Counted from the first letter of the stretch, positions 1-4,840 are shown. The stretch: 7,232 nucleotides of DNA from Kouleothrix aurantiaca (GCA_001399705.1 LJCR01000103.1:1-7232), one strand, 5' to 3'. Program-made: numbers and translations. The notes: generated by a model not told the origin, from the letters alone.

Positions 1-1022
1 GCGCGCGTCTCGCGCGCGCCCAGCAGCAGACGCGGAGCAAAGCGGCGCAGAACCGTGAGGTGGCAGGCAAGCGCCCGGGCGGGCGGCCGCGGCGTGGCTT
101 CCGCTGGTGGTGGCTGCTGCTTGCGGCACTGCCACTGGCCGCGATCCTGGCGTGGTGGCTGCTGACCCCGCGCGAGTCCGCGCAGAGCCGCGCGCCCCTG
201 GGCGGCGTGCTGTGCGGCGCGTTTCCACCGTTCGCCAGCGGACTGGGCTTCAGCCCACAGACCAACATCGACACCGGCGATACGCGGCGTCCGGGGTTGG
301 CGCTGGTCGACAAAACCCGCCCGGAAGGCCAGCAGATCTACCAGCATCCCTCCTGGACCCGCGCCGGCTATCTTGGCGCCGCGGTGCTGGACGCGCGCGG
401 GAACATCTATGTCGCGCCGACACCGCAGACGAGTTTGCTGCTCAATCCGCTGGGCCAGCAAAATAGAATCTACCGCGTCGATGCTCAGACTGGCGAGATG
501 ACTGAGTACGTCGCGCTGCCCGCTGCGGCGGAGGCGACCGAGACCAACCCGTTTGGCGTGCTCGGCCTGGTCACCGATTGCGACACCAACAGCCTGTATG
601 CCAGCTCGGTCGCCGGGAGCACGCGCGAGCGTGAGGCCGGCCGGATTTACCGTATCGATCTCTCAAGCGGCAAGGTGGTCTCCCAGCTCGATGGCGTCGA
701 CGCCATCGGACTCGTGACCGGCAACACGCGCGGCGGGAAACGGCTCTACTTCGGCCGCGCGCGGATCGGCGATGTTGAATCGGTCGCGCTCGATAAGAAC
801 GGGAATTTCAGCGGCGCGCCGCAGCCGGAGTTCTCCATCGCGGATCGGGCGATAGACGGCGATGGCCGGGTGCGCCGGCTGAGCTGGACGCGTGACGGCG
901 GTCTGGCCGTTGTGATCTCGCCATTTTCTTATACGCTCGCGCCGCCGACGAGTCGCCAGCAGCTTGTCTACCGCTACGATACCACTTCCGGCTCCTGGGT
1001 CGCCGCGGAAAGCGCGCTCTGA
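1..1022 (+). CDS. membrane-anchored beta-propeller-like protein, possibly 5'-partial
   Basis: Function unknown. Counting from the GTG at 60, the protein has 320 residues: a short Arg-rich cytoplasmic N-terminus (1-15), one hydrophobic segment rich in Trp, Leu and Ala (about 16-36), and a large domain that should lie outside the membrane. That domain holds degenerate repeats of the type IYRVDAQTG (137-145) and IYRIDLSSG (196-204), a weaker LYFGRARIG (229-237) and VYRYDTTSG (303-311). Such blades suggest a beta-propeller of the SMP-30/NHL/PQQ general kind, and I cannot place it more closely. There is no lipobox; Cys 52 and Cys 174 are the only cysteines. The frame has no stop back to base 1 and no good Shine-Dalgarno precedes GTG 60, so the true start may lie outside the window. 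The stop is TGA at 1020-1022. Confidence 0.72.
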   Translation, partial: ARLARAQQQTRSKAAQNREVAGKRPGGRPRRGFRWWWLLLAALPLAAILAWWLLTPRESAQSRAPLGGVLCGAFPPFASGLGFSPQTNIDTGDTRRPGLALVDKTRPEGQQIYQHPSWTRAGYLGAAVLDARGNIYVAPTPQTSLLLNPLGQQNRIYRVDAQTGEMTEYVALPAAAEATETNPFGVLGLVTDCDTNSLYASSVAGSTREREAGRIYRIDLSSGKVVSQLDGVDAIGLVTGNTRGGKRLYFGRARIGDVESVALDKNGNFSGAPQPEFSIADRAIDGDGRVRRLSWTRDGGLAVVISPFSYTLAPPTSRQQLVYRYDTTSGSWVAAESAL

Positions 1023-1306
1023 GCGGCGCAGCAGCCTTCCTAATCGCGCCGGGCAGCATGCGTACATATGCGGGTTTACACGATGCCAGTGCGCTAAAGC
1101 AGCGCATACGGCGCGTGCTTGCATGTTGGGACGCGGGAGCGCACTTCGCCTGCGCGGCGCTCCTGGCCACGCCAGGCGCGTCTGGGGGCATCTACGCACC
1201 GATCGCCAAAAATACGTCCGGGCTGCGTAGTGAAGGCTGGGTGCGGCTCATACGTTAGGCGGCCCAGGGCCATTCGTGACGAGGATCTTTCTATGCCGAT
1301 CGGAGG

Positions 1307-1312
1307 TATGAT
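1307..1312 (+). promoter_or_regulatory. possible -10 element of the response regulator gene
   Basis: TATGAT matches five of six bases of the sigma-70 -10 consensus. It lies about 70 bases before the ATG at 1381, in a locally AT-richer patch. No good -35 hexamer sits 16-18 bases upstream, so this is a weak call based on one element. Confidence 0.3.
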
Positions 1313-1335
1313 CAGGGCTAGATAGTACAAGGCGC

Positions 1336-1366
1336 GTGCTGGCGAAAAGGCAATCTGCGCCAGCGC
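1336..1366 (+). promoter_or_regulatory. 5'-UTR hairpin before the response regulator
   Basis: GTGCTGGCG (1336-1344) pairs with CGCCAGCGC (1358-1366), giving nine pairs with one G.U wobble and a 13-base loop beginning AAAAGG. It ends five bases before the GAGG Shine-Dalgarno (1372-1375) of the ATG at 1381. It could shape translation initiation or leader stability. A GTG at 1336 in the same frame would begin inside this stem, which argues against that start. Confidence 0.4.
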
Positions 1367-1380
1367 CCGCTGAGGACGGC

Positions 1381-1800
1381 ATGATGGATATAAAACAGCT
1401 CCTCGCCGGTCTGAACATTTTGCTGGTTGACGACGAGGCGCTTGGGATAGACAGTGTGCTGACCCGCGTCGGCGCGCGCGTTGTCACCTGTTCGAGCATT
1501 GAACAAGCGCAGATGGAGTTGGGCGCGCACGCATTCCAGGTGGCGCTGATCGACCAGAATCTTGGGATGTCACGCGGTATCCAGCTTGCGCTCTGGCTTT
1601 ACGAGCACCGGCCGGATGTTGTGCGCATCTCCCTGAGTGGCCGGAATGCAGATGATATTCGGCGCACGCTGCCGCCCGATAAGCCTGATCTCTACGCCGC
1701 CTACCTGGTAAAATCGATCGGCCCGCTGCAAATTGGCCGCGAAATCGCCCGTATCATGGCCGAGCGCCGCGCCGCTGACGCCTCCGATAGCCCTGCTTGA
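1381..1800 (+). CDS. single-domain response regulator (CheY-like receiver)
   Basis: Predicted cytoplasmic phospho-receiver protein of 139 residues, the size of one receiver domain, with no output domain. The acidic pair is Asp17-Asp18 in ILLVDDEA, the phospho-acceptor is Asp58 in ALIDQNLG, the switch Ser86 is in SLSG and the conserved Lys111 is in YLVKS. All catalytic positions of the family are therefore present. The usual Pro after the acceptor loop (DxxMP) is replaced: the sequence runs DQNLGMSRG. The start ATG at 1381 is preceded by GAGG at a spacing of five; ATG 1384 is an equal alternative. No histidine kinase is visible, so the partner must be encoded elsewhere. Without an output domain it presumably acts by protein contact or as a phospho-relay step, which is an inference. 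Confidence 0.88.
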   Translation: MMDIKQLLAGLNILLVDDEALGIDSVLTRVGARVVTCSSIEQAQMELGAHAFQVALIDQNLGMSRGIQLALWLYEHRPDVVRISLSGRNADDIRRTLPPDKPDLYAAYLVKSIGPLQIGREIARIMAERRAADASDSPA

Positions 1801-1901
1801 GGTTACGCCGCGTTCAGCCGGTATATCGCCGGCCGGCCTTGCGAAGGCGGCGTCCTGGCGCGTCCGGGTCCGTGCGGTGGACTCTGAAACTGGGCGCGAT
1901 C

Positions 1902-1915
1902 TGACAGAAATGTCA
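1902..1915. promoter_or_regulatory. short inverted repeat upstream of the membrane-protein gene
   Basis: TGACA-GAAA-TGTCA is a perfect 5-bp inverted repeat with a 4-base centre, 93 bases before ATG 1995 and about 35 before the TATACT element. It could be a small operator or an RNA hairpin with a GAAA (GNRA) loop. The short length makes chance a real possibility. Confidence 0.25.
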
Positions 1916-1949
1916 CCGGGCAGCGACAGAGACCCGCCTCAACGTGCGC

Positions 1950-1955
1950 TATACT
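1950..1955 (+). promoter_or_regulatory. possible -10 element (TATACT)
   Basis: TATACT matches five of six bases of the sigma-70 -10 consensus and lies 40 bases before the preferred ATG at 1995. No recognisable -35 is found at 16-18 bases. It overlaps the codons that a GTG start at 1944 would use, which supports choosing the downstream ATG. Confidence 0.35.
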
Positions 1956-1994
1956 ATAGAAACCGAGCAAAAAATCAGTTGCGAGCGAGGCAGT

Positions 1995-2375
1995 ATGCGC
2001 ACGGTGGTTATGCCATGGCGCCGCCTGGACGCGGTCATGCGCAAGCGCGCCGGTCTGGCGGCAATCAGCGTCTTGTTTGTGGCCAGCACGGTCGATCAGT
2101 GGTGGCCGGAGTGGACGGTTGTTATGCTGGTGGCCGCCGCGGCGATCGCGTTGGCCTGGGGCTGGACGCGCCGCGCCTGGCAGGTGGATTGGCCGTGGGT
2201 CATGCCCGGAGAGCTGGCGCAGGCCGCGGCGGGCGCGCTGGTCACCCTCGCGCTGCTCCGCGCGCTCACGCCAGCGATCGGCTCGATCGCGATTGGCCTG
2301 GGGGTTGCCGCCGCAATCCTGTTTGGCGCCCCGTTTACCCGGTCCGGCGATACTCCTCTTCCCCCGCCTGCCTAA
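1995..2375 (+). CDS. small multi-pass membrane protein, unknown function
   Basis: Not recognised. The 126-residue protein has a basic N-terminus (PWRRLDAVMRKRAG, 7-20) and about four hydrophobic stretches near 19-33, 40-57, 74-92 and 94-112, rich in Ala, Leu, Val and Trp. The tail is short and Pro-rich. This pattern fits an integral inner-membrane protein; positive residues around the first segment and at 59-61 suggest cytoplasmic sides there. The start at 1995 has GAGG (1987-1990) just upstream, whereas GTG 1944 lacks a ribosome site and overlaps the -10-like sequence. There is no catalytic motif. It stands alone between the response regulator and the non-coding block, and a terminator-like hairpin follows it. 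Confidence 0.6.
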   Translation: MRTVVMPWRRLDAVMRKRAGLAAISVLFVASTVDQWWPEWTVVMLVAAAAIALAWGWTRRAWQVDWPWVMPGELAQAAAGALVTLALLRALTPAIGSIAIGLGVAAAILFGAPFTRSGDTPLPPPA

Positions 2376-2407
2376 TTCAGTGCTCAGAAGCATCCGCGCT
2401 GGTGTGA

Positions 2408-2444
2408 GTGGCCCGCCCAAGTCTCCACGGGCCGCTCGTATTTT
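2408..2444 (+). terminator. probable intrinsic terminator after the membrane-protein gene
   Basis: GTGGCCCG (2408-2415) pairs with CGGGCCGC (2428-2435), eight pairs with one G.U and a 12-base loop. It is followed within six bases by TTTT (2441-2444). The position 33 bases after the stop fits an end of transcription; the T-run is short and slightly displaced. Confidence 0.45.
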
Positions 2445-2539
2445 CGCGCTCCAGTGCGGTAGGCTCGCCGTCAACACAATCCCTCGGCGCTTTCACATTG
2501 CCACAACTTCATATTTTTGTGATTTAACATTTTCATTCC

Positions 2540-2568
2540 TTGACATAAAAACAAAATTGTGATAAAAT
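2540..2568 (+). promoter_or_regulatory. strong sigma-70-type promoter of the non-coding block
   Basis: TTGACA (2540-2545), a 17-base spacer and TAAAAT (2563-2568) form a near-consensus promoter. The spacer ends in TGA, so the -10 is also of the extended TGn type. The surrounding 60 bases are very AT-rich compared with the rest of the window, as in UP-element-bearing stable-RNA promoters. Transcription would start near 2575. No coding gene follows for 2 kb; the first mature product in reach is the initiator tRNA at 3006. This is the best promoter in the window. Confidence 0.85.
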
Positions 2569-2867
2569 CAGTCTGTACCGTGAGGCGCGCCTTTCGCGCC
2601 GGGGCAGGAACGTGAAGAACGGTCCAAGACCCGAAACCGTACCAGAAGCCCCACGCGGGCGATGCGGGCGGTGGACGTGCGGAGGTCACACGCAGAGCTG
2701 CACCGGGCAGGCGCGTCTCAGCGGTCACAGATACTCGCGGGCATCGGCACATTAAGAAAGCGCTGTTGAACAATAGGCCAGGCGATCTACCTGGCACCCG
2801 CGCTGGCCGGCGGGCCGCTCCTGATGGAGCATCGGCCAGGCCGAGGGTATGTCTCTTCGGCACTGAG

Positions 2868-2929
2868 GGGCGTGTAGTTTAGCAGTTGAAACACCAGTCT
2901 GGTGCGGTGTGCTTCGATGCAACACGCTG
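2868..2929 (+). ncRNA. tRNA-like element with reduced anticodon arm
   Basis: GGCGTG (2869-2874) pairs with CACGCT (2923-2928). T and A then occupy positions 8-9. A D-arm-like hairpin GTTT/AAAC (2877-2880/2889-2892) follows with loop AGCAGTTG. Next is a hairpin ACCA/TGGT (2893-2896/2900-2903) with only three loop bases where the anticodon arm would be, and then a T-loop-like TTCGAT (2913-2918). The order of parts is that of a tRNA, but the length is only 62 nt, the anticodon loop is absent, the T-stem is poor and no CCA follows. It may be a degenerate tRNA or a domain of the larger RNA. Confidence 0.35.
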
Positions 2930-3005
2930 GCGCGCCTTCCCGGGGCGACGACCAAGTGCCCGGCCGCTGGAGGATCGCCGGTGCAACTCCGGCACGCCTG
3001 TCTAT

Positions 3006-3080
3006 CGCGGCGTGGAGCAGTGGCAGCTCGTCGGGCTCATAACCCGAAGGTCGGTGGTTCGACTCCATCCGCCGCCCCCA
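3006..3080 (+). tRNA. initiator tRNA-fMet (CAT), CCA encoded
   Basis: A full cloverleaf: acceptor 3006-3012/3070-3076, D-stem GAGC/GCTC (3015-3018/3026-3029), anticodon stem TCGGG/CCCGA (3031-3035/3043-3047) with anticodon CAT at 3038-3040, T-stem 3053-3057/3065-3069 and loop TTCGACT. Three initiator hallmarks are present: an unpaired first position (C1 opposite C72), the three G-C pairs next to the anticodon loop, and A11-U24 in the D-stem. CCA is encoded at 3078-3080. The D-loop is short (7 nt) and the discriminator at 3077 is C, where initiator tRNAs almost always have A. The tRNA would start translation with formyl-Met if charged. It lies about 430 nt downstream of the strong promoter, inside structured non-coding sequence. 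Confidence 0.92.
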
Positions 3081-3338
3081 TTCTCTGCTCCCGGAGCGAC
3101 GCGGCTATCAGCCGCAGGGAGATGCTGCCGGCAGGCGCCGACAGGCGCTGTTCGGCCGGAGTCTGCGGTGACCGAGTCTTCCCGGTGAGCCGCTGTGGTG
3201 GGTGAGAGTCCCGCAGACGTAGTGCTACACGTTCACACAGCCGGGGAAAGCATCGGGACGGGGTGGTTCCGTCCCGCCGGCAGCATGATCGGCGCCTGGC
3301 CACCGCGGCCAGGCAGGACGGGCAGCGACGCTGATGGA

Positions 3339-3354
3339 GATCGCGGCCGCGATC
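3339..3354. repeat. perfect 16-bp palindrome
   Basis: GATCGCGGCCGCGATC reads the same on both strands. It lies inside the gene-free block, after the long-range RNA structure. It could be a protein-binding site or simply a self-complementary stretch of very GC-rich DNA. Confidence 0.4.
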
Positions 3355-3478
3355 GCCGCGGTTGCACGGCATCGCGCGCAAGGCACGCGGTGGGTTTGCA
3401 CTGGGCCGGGGGCGTCGCCCTGTCCGGTACGGGGTGTGCGCGGCCTGTCTACACAAAGCCGTACGAAAGCGTGATGTT

Positions 3479-3515
3479 CGAGCTAGAATTGTGCTAATAG
3501 CACAACATTAGCTCG
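3479..3515. repeat. 37-bp two-step inverted repeat
   Basis: CGAGCTA (3479-3485) pairs with TAGCTCG (3509-3515), and inside it TTGTGCT (3489-3495) pairs with AGCACAA (3499-3505) around a 3-base centre. The two stems are separated by a near-unpaired 3x3 internal loop. It is AT-richer than its surroundings. No T-run follows, so it is not a standard terminator on the plus strand. It could mark the boundary between two RNA units, a processing site or a protein/recombinase site; none of these can be proved from sequence alone. Confidence 0.5.
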
Positions 3516-3951
3516 CCATCCCGGATTTTCACTATCCGCCAGCGAGCCAGTAACAAGAGCGCTCGGGCCGGATACGGTAGTCTGGGTCATCTTTTCCTTC
3601 TGGAGCGCGATCGCCCGCCGCGTCGCGCTGCCCAGCCCGGAGCGGCGGGATGTATGCGCTTGTAGCCTGAAACGCTTGGGTGGCGTCTGGCCTGATGGCA
3701 CCCGAGGACAAGTTCTCGGTAAGGCGCCGGCGCGCGAGCGCCGGGCGCATCGGACGTGCCGGATTGGTGGTTGTGACGTGCTGCGCGCCAGCGGCTGCGG
3801 CCGCGCGCGGTGGAGTCGCGACAACGTGCCTGGTGCATCTCGACGTAGCGGTGGAGCTGTGTGTGGCCTCAGAGCCCCAACGCCTGCCGCGCGGCGGGAA
3901 CAGTCGCGGGTGCGTGTGCCGCCGCAGTCGGCAATCACGGGCGCCGATGTT

Positions 3952-3979
3952 GGGGGTTCGATCCCCCTCCTGCGCACCA
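3952..3979 (+). ncRNA. tRNA 3'-end signature with encoded CCA
   Basis: A T-stem GGGGG/CCCCT (3952-3956/3964-3968) holds the canonical loop TTCGATC. It is followed by seven acceptor bases CCTGCGC (3969-3975), A at the discriminator position and CCA (3977-3979). This is exactly the layout of a tRNA 3' end. The 5' half is the problem. The best partner is GCGCGG at 3889-3894 (six pairs, one G.U, then a C.C mismatch), which gives an 87-nt class II-like length. But no normal D-arm or 7-base anticodon loop can be drawn between them; the hairpin TCGGC/GCCGA (3928-3932/3943-3947) has a 10-base loop. It may be a divergent tRNA, a decayed one, or a tRNA-like 3' end of a longer RNA. Confidence 0.5.
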
Positions 3980-4238
3980 CAACGGACGTCGCCGTTTGCG
4001 ACGAACGCCGCGCGAGACGGCGAAGCTATGGGGAGTGAAGCCTAGACAGTCGCTGCTCTGAGAACTGGCCGCCGGCGGGACGGGGTGAGGCCACGTTCCG
4101 TCACCCGCAGTCGCCAGCGCGAGGCTCCGCGCTGGTATCAACGGCAGGCCCTCAGAGAGGTGGACCGGGTTTGTTGGCGCCGCCCTACGGCGGTGGGGAA
4201 CGTGAGCGGGCCGGAGGAATCATCACACACGCACGCGA

Positions 4239-4321
4239 GGTTGGGCAGTATTACTGTGACGCGGGACGGCGGCGGCGAGCCGTGCCAAAGCCGCACTCGA
4301 CCACAGTGATACTGTTCGATC
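4239..4321 (+). ncRNA. 20-bp hairpin
   Basis: Bases 4239-4258 pair without interruption with 4302-4321: 15 Watson-Crick pairs and five G.U pairs. The 43-nt apical part has a further ACGGC/GCCGT stem (4266-4270/4279-4283). Wobble pairs appear on only one sense of the DNA, so the pairing favours a plus-strand RNA over a DNA palindrome. It is the longest helix in the window. Confidence 0.6.
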
Positions 4322-4365
4322 GGACGTGACGCGTGATGAGGAGACCGGCAGCGCAGCCGACTCCC

Positions 4366-4394
4366 GTGGGTTCAAAGCCCACCACCCCTCGCCA
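4366..4394 (+). ncRNA. T-arm signature, possible tRNA-like 3' end
   Basis: GTGGG/CCCAC (4366-4370/4378-4382) encloses loop TTCAAAG, a good T-arm. It is followed by CACCCCTC, then G and CCA at 4392-4394, one base more than a standard acceptor allows. No matching 5' acceptor is found at tRNA distance. GCGAGG (4235-4240) is perfectly complementary to CCTCGC (4387-4392) and would enclose the 20-bp hairpin and this T-arm, which would resemble a tRNA-like domain with a long insertion. That reading uses the first C of CCA and competes with the base of the long hairpin. Confidence 0.35.
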
Positions 4395-4400
4395 CTTGTC

Positions 4401-4489
4401 TACCGCGCTTTGGGCAGTAATCAGGCAGGCCCAGCAGCTTTCGCTGCGAGACAGTGTCTCCTTGTTGGTTCAAATCCGGCAGCGCGGTA
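4401..4489 (+). ncRNA. class II tRNA-like element without a normal anticodon loop
   Basis: The ends form nine perfect pairs, TACCGCGCT (4401-4409) with AGCGCGGTA (4481-4489); the inner seven are a standard acceptor. A D-like stem TGGGC/GCCCA (4411-4415/4429-4433) has a 13-base loop with AG and GG. Next comes GCAGC/GCTGC (4434-4438/4443-4447) with a 4-base loop TTTC, then a long variable-arm-like stem GAGAC/GTCTC (4448-4452/4456-4460). The T-arm is GTTGG/CCGGC (4464-4468/4476-4480) with canonical loop TTCAAAT. Everything but the anticodon arm looks like a Ser/Leu-type tRNA. The arm is three bases too short, as if the anticodon triplet were missing. No CCA is encoded. Confidence 0.55.
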
Positions 4490-4531
4490 TGCGCCGGCGT
4501 ACGATGTGCGGGGCATCGTGGAAACGCGCGA

Positions 4532-4555
4532 TCCCGAACCGGCCTCACGCCGGTC
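4532..4555 (+). terminator. hairpins at the end of the non-coding block
   Basis: ACCGGC/GCCGGT with loop CTCAC is followed directly by an overlapping GCCGG/CCGGC fold, then CTCCAAAATTT. The sequence could slow polymerase before the next gene, but there is no T-run, so intrinsic termination is doubtful. Coordinates are approximate. Confidence 0.2.
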
Positions 4556-4579
4556 GCCGGCTCCAAAATTTGAGGTTCT

Positions 4580-4840
4580 ATGACCACGCAGCCCGCGGTG
4601 ACCTTCACGCAGGTCACGCAGTTTCGCGCCCCGGACGGCGCGATCGTCGAGTTCGAGCCGCTGAAGCGCGGCGCGGCGCCTGGATTTACCCACCGGGTGC
4701 GTGTGATCAAGGGCGGCAAGCTCGTCGGGGATGACTGGCTTTCCGACACGCACCGTGTCGGGCAGCGGACGGCGCGGTACTTCTACGAAAAGCACGCCAA
4801 CGGCCGGTCACCCGCCGAGCTGGACGCGTTGGGGATCTAG
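4580..4840 (+). CDS. hypothetical 86-residue protein
   Basis: Not recognised. The reading frame starts with ATG at 4580, with GAGG (4572-4575) four bases upstream, and ends at TAG 4838-4840. The product is a small soluble protein: no signal peptide, no hydrophobic segment and no cysteines. The first two thirds look beta-strand-rich (VTFTQVTQFRAPDGAIVEF, then HRVRVIKGGKLVGDDW). The last third is likely helical (RTARYFYEKH, SPAELDALGI). Strong third-position GC and a good ribosome site support a real gene. No own promoter is evident, so it may be read from the non-coding block. It is separated from the recombinase gene by 202 bases. Confidence 0.62.
   Translation: MTTQPAVTFTQVTQFRAPDGAIVEFEPLKRGAAPGFTHRVRVIKGGKLVGDDWLSDTHRVGQRTARYFYEKHANGRSPAELDALGI

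Larger units (their letters stand above)
1023..1380. other. non-coding gap with small hairpins
   Basis: I see no convincing gene in this stretch; the short frames through it lack start signals and family features. It holds small hairpins: TGCGCT/AGCGCA near 1090-1106 with a 5-nt loop, and CCTGG/CCAGG near 1163-1177. Either could help end the upstream transcript, but neither has a T-run. The right-hand part carries the likely promoter and leader of the response regulator, listed separately. Confidence 0.5.
2575..3470 (+). ncRNA. putative large structured RNA around the initiator tRNA
   Basis: No gene is visible and the plus strand is dense in helices. Those seen are 2584-2589/2595-2600, 2601-2605/2648-2652 enclosing 2619-2623/2636-2640, 2777-2782/2790-2795, 2803-2808/2834-2839 enclosing 2817-2821/2826-2830, and 2840-2844/2857-2861. 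After the tRNA come 3088-3092/3117-3121 enclosing 3101-3106/3110-3115, then an 11-bp helix 3122-3132/3276-3286. That helix closes over 3161-3167/3212-3218 and 3255-3261/3269-3275. Then follow the perfect 8-bp hairpin 3294-3301/3307-3314 and 3427-3432/3459-3464 with an inner 4-bp stem. The strong promoter points into it and a tRNA is embedded, as reported for some large ornate RNAs. GC-rich DNA makes short stems by chance, so the long-range helices carry the weight. Ends are approximate, and the region may be a tRNA leader plus one or more separate RNAs. Confidence 0.5.
3516..4400 (+). ncRNA. second gene-free, hairpin-rich segment
   Basis: I find no gene here. Stable hairpins run through it: 3614-3621/3642-3649 (8 bp), 3702-3708/3713-3719 (7 bp, loop CAAG), 3727-3733/3738-3744 (7 bp with a GCGA GNRA tetraloop), 3891-3897/3919-3925 (7 bp), 3987-3992/3998-4003, 4006-4010/4018-4022, 4114-4121/4128-4135 (8 bp), and the 20-bp helix 4239-4258/4302-4321. 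Two T-arm signatures are embedded and listed separately. The segment may continue the transcript from 2575 or be a separate RNA; no strong promoter is seen at its left end. Confidence 0.4.

Noticed and set aside
1336..1380. GTG start at 1336 for the response regulator
   Set aside because: The extra 15 residues lie within a stable leader hairpin, and the ATG at 1381 has a proper Shine-Dalgarno and gives the normal receiver-domain N-terminus.
1803..2477. 224-residue frames on both strands over the membrane-protein gene
   Set aside because: They are Arg/Pro/Gly-rich shadows of the 1995-2375 gene and its flanks, with no start signals or domains.
2787..3068. Minus-strand frame translating as MESNHRPSGYEPDELPLL...
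   Set aside because: This peptide is the familiar false translation of the reverse strand of a tRNA-Met gene, and it covers the tRNA at 3006-3080. It is not a gene.
3483..3980. Minus-strand frame beginning MVRRRGIEPPTSAP
   Set aside because: The start is the reverse translation of the tRNA-like 3' end at 3952-3979, and the rest is low-complexity Arg/Ala/Pro sequence as expected for GC-rich non-coding DNA.
3676..4045. Overlapping plus-strand frames of about 120 residues
   Set aside because: They have no ribosome site and no family feature, two frames are open at once, and they run through stable hairpins and the tRNA-like 3' end. These are open by GC bias.
2575..4579. tmRNA, RNase P RNA, group I or group II intron
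   Set aside because: I looked for the RNase P GAGGAAAGTCC-type core, a tmRNA 5' tRNA half with tag frame, a group II domain V and group I P7/P3 core, and could not recognise any of them by eye. A covariance-model search would settle this.
2575..4579. CRISPR array or insertion sequence
   Set aside because: There are no regularly spaced direct repeats, no terminal inverted repeats with target duplications and no transposase reading frame.
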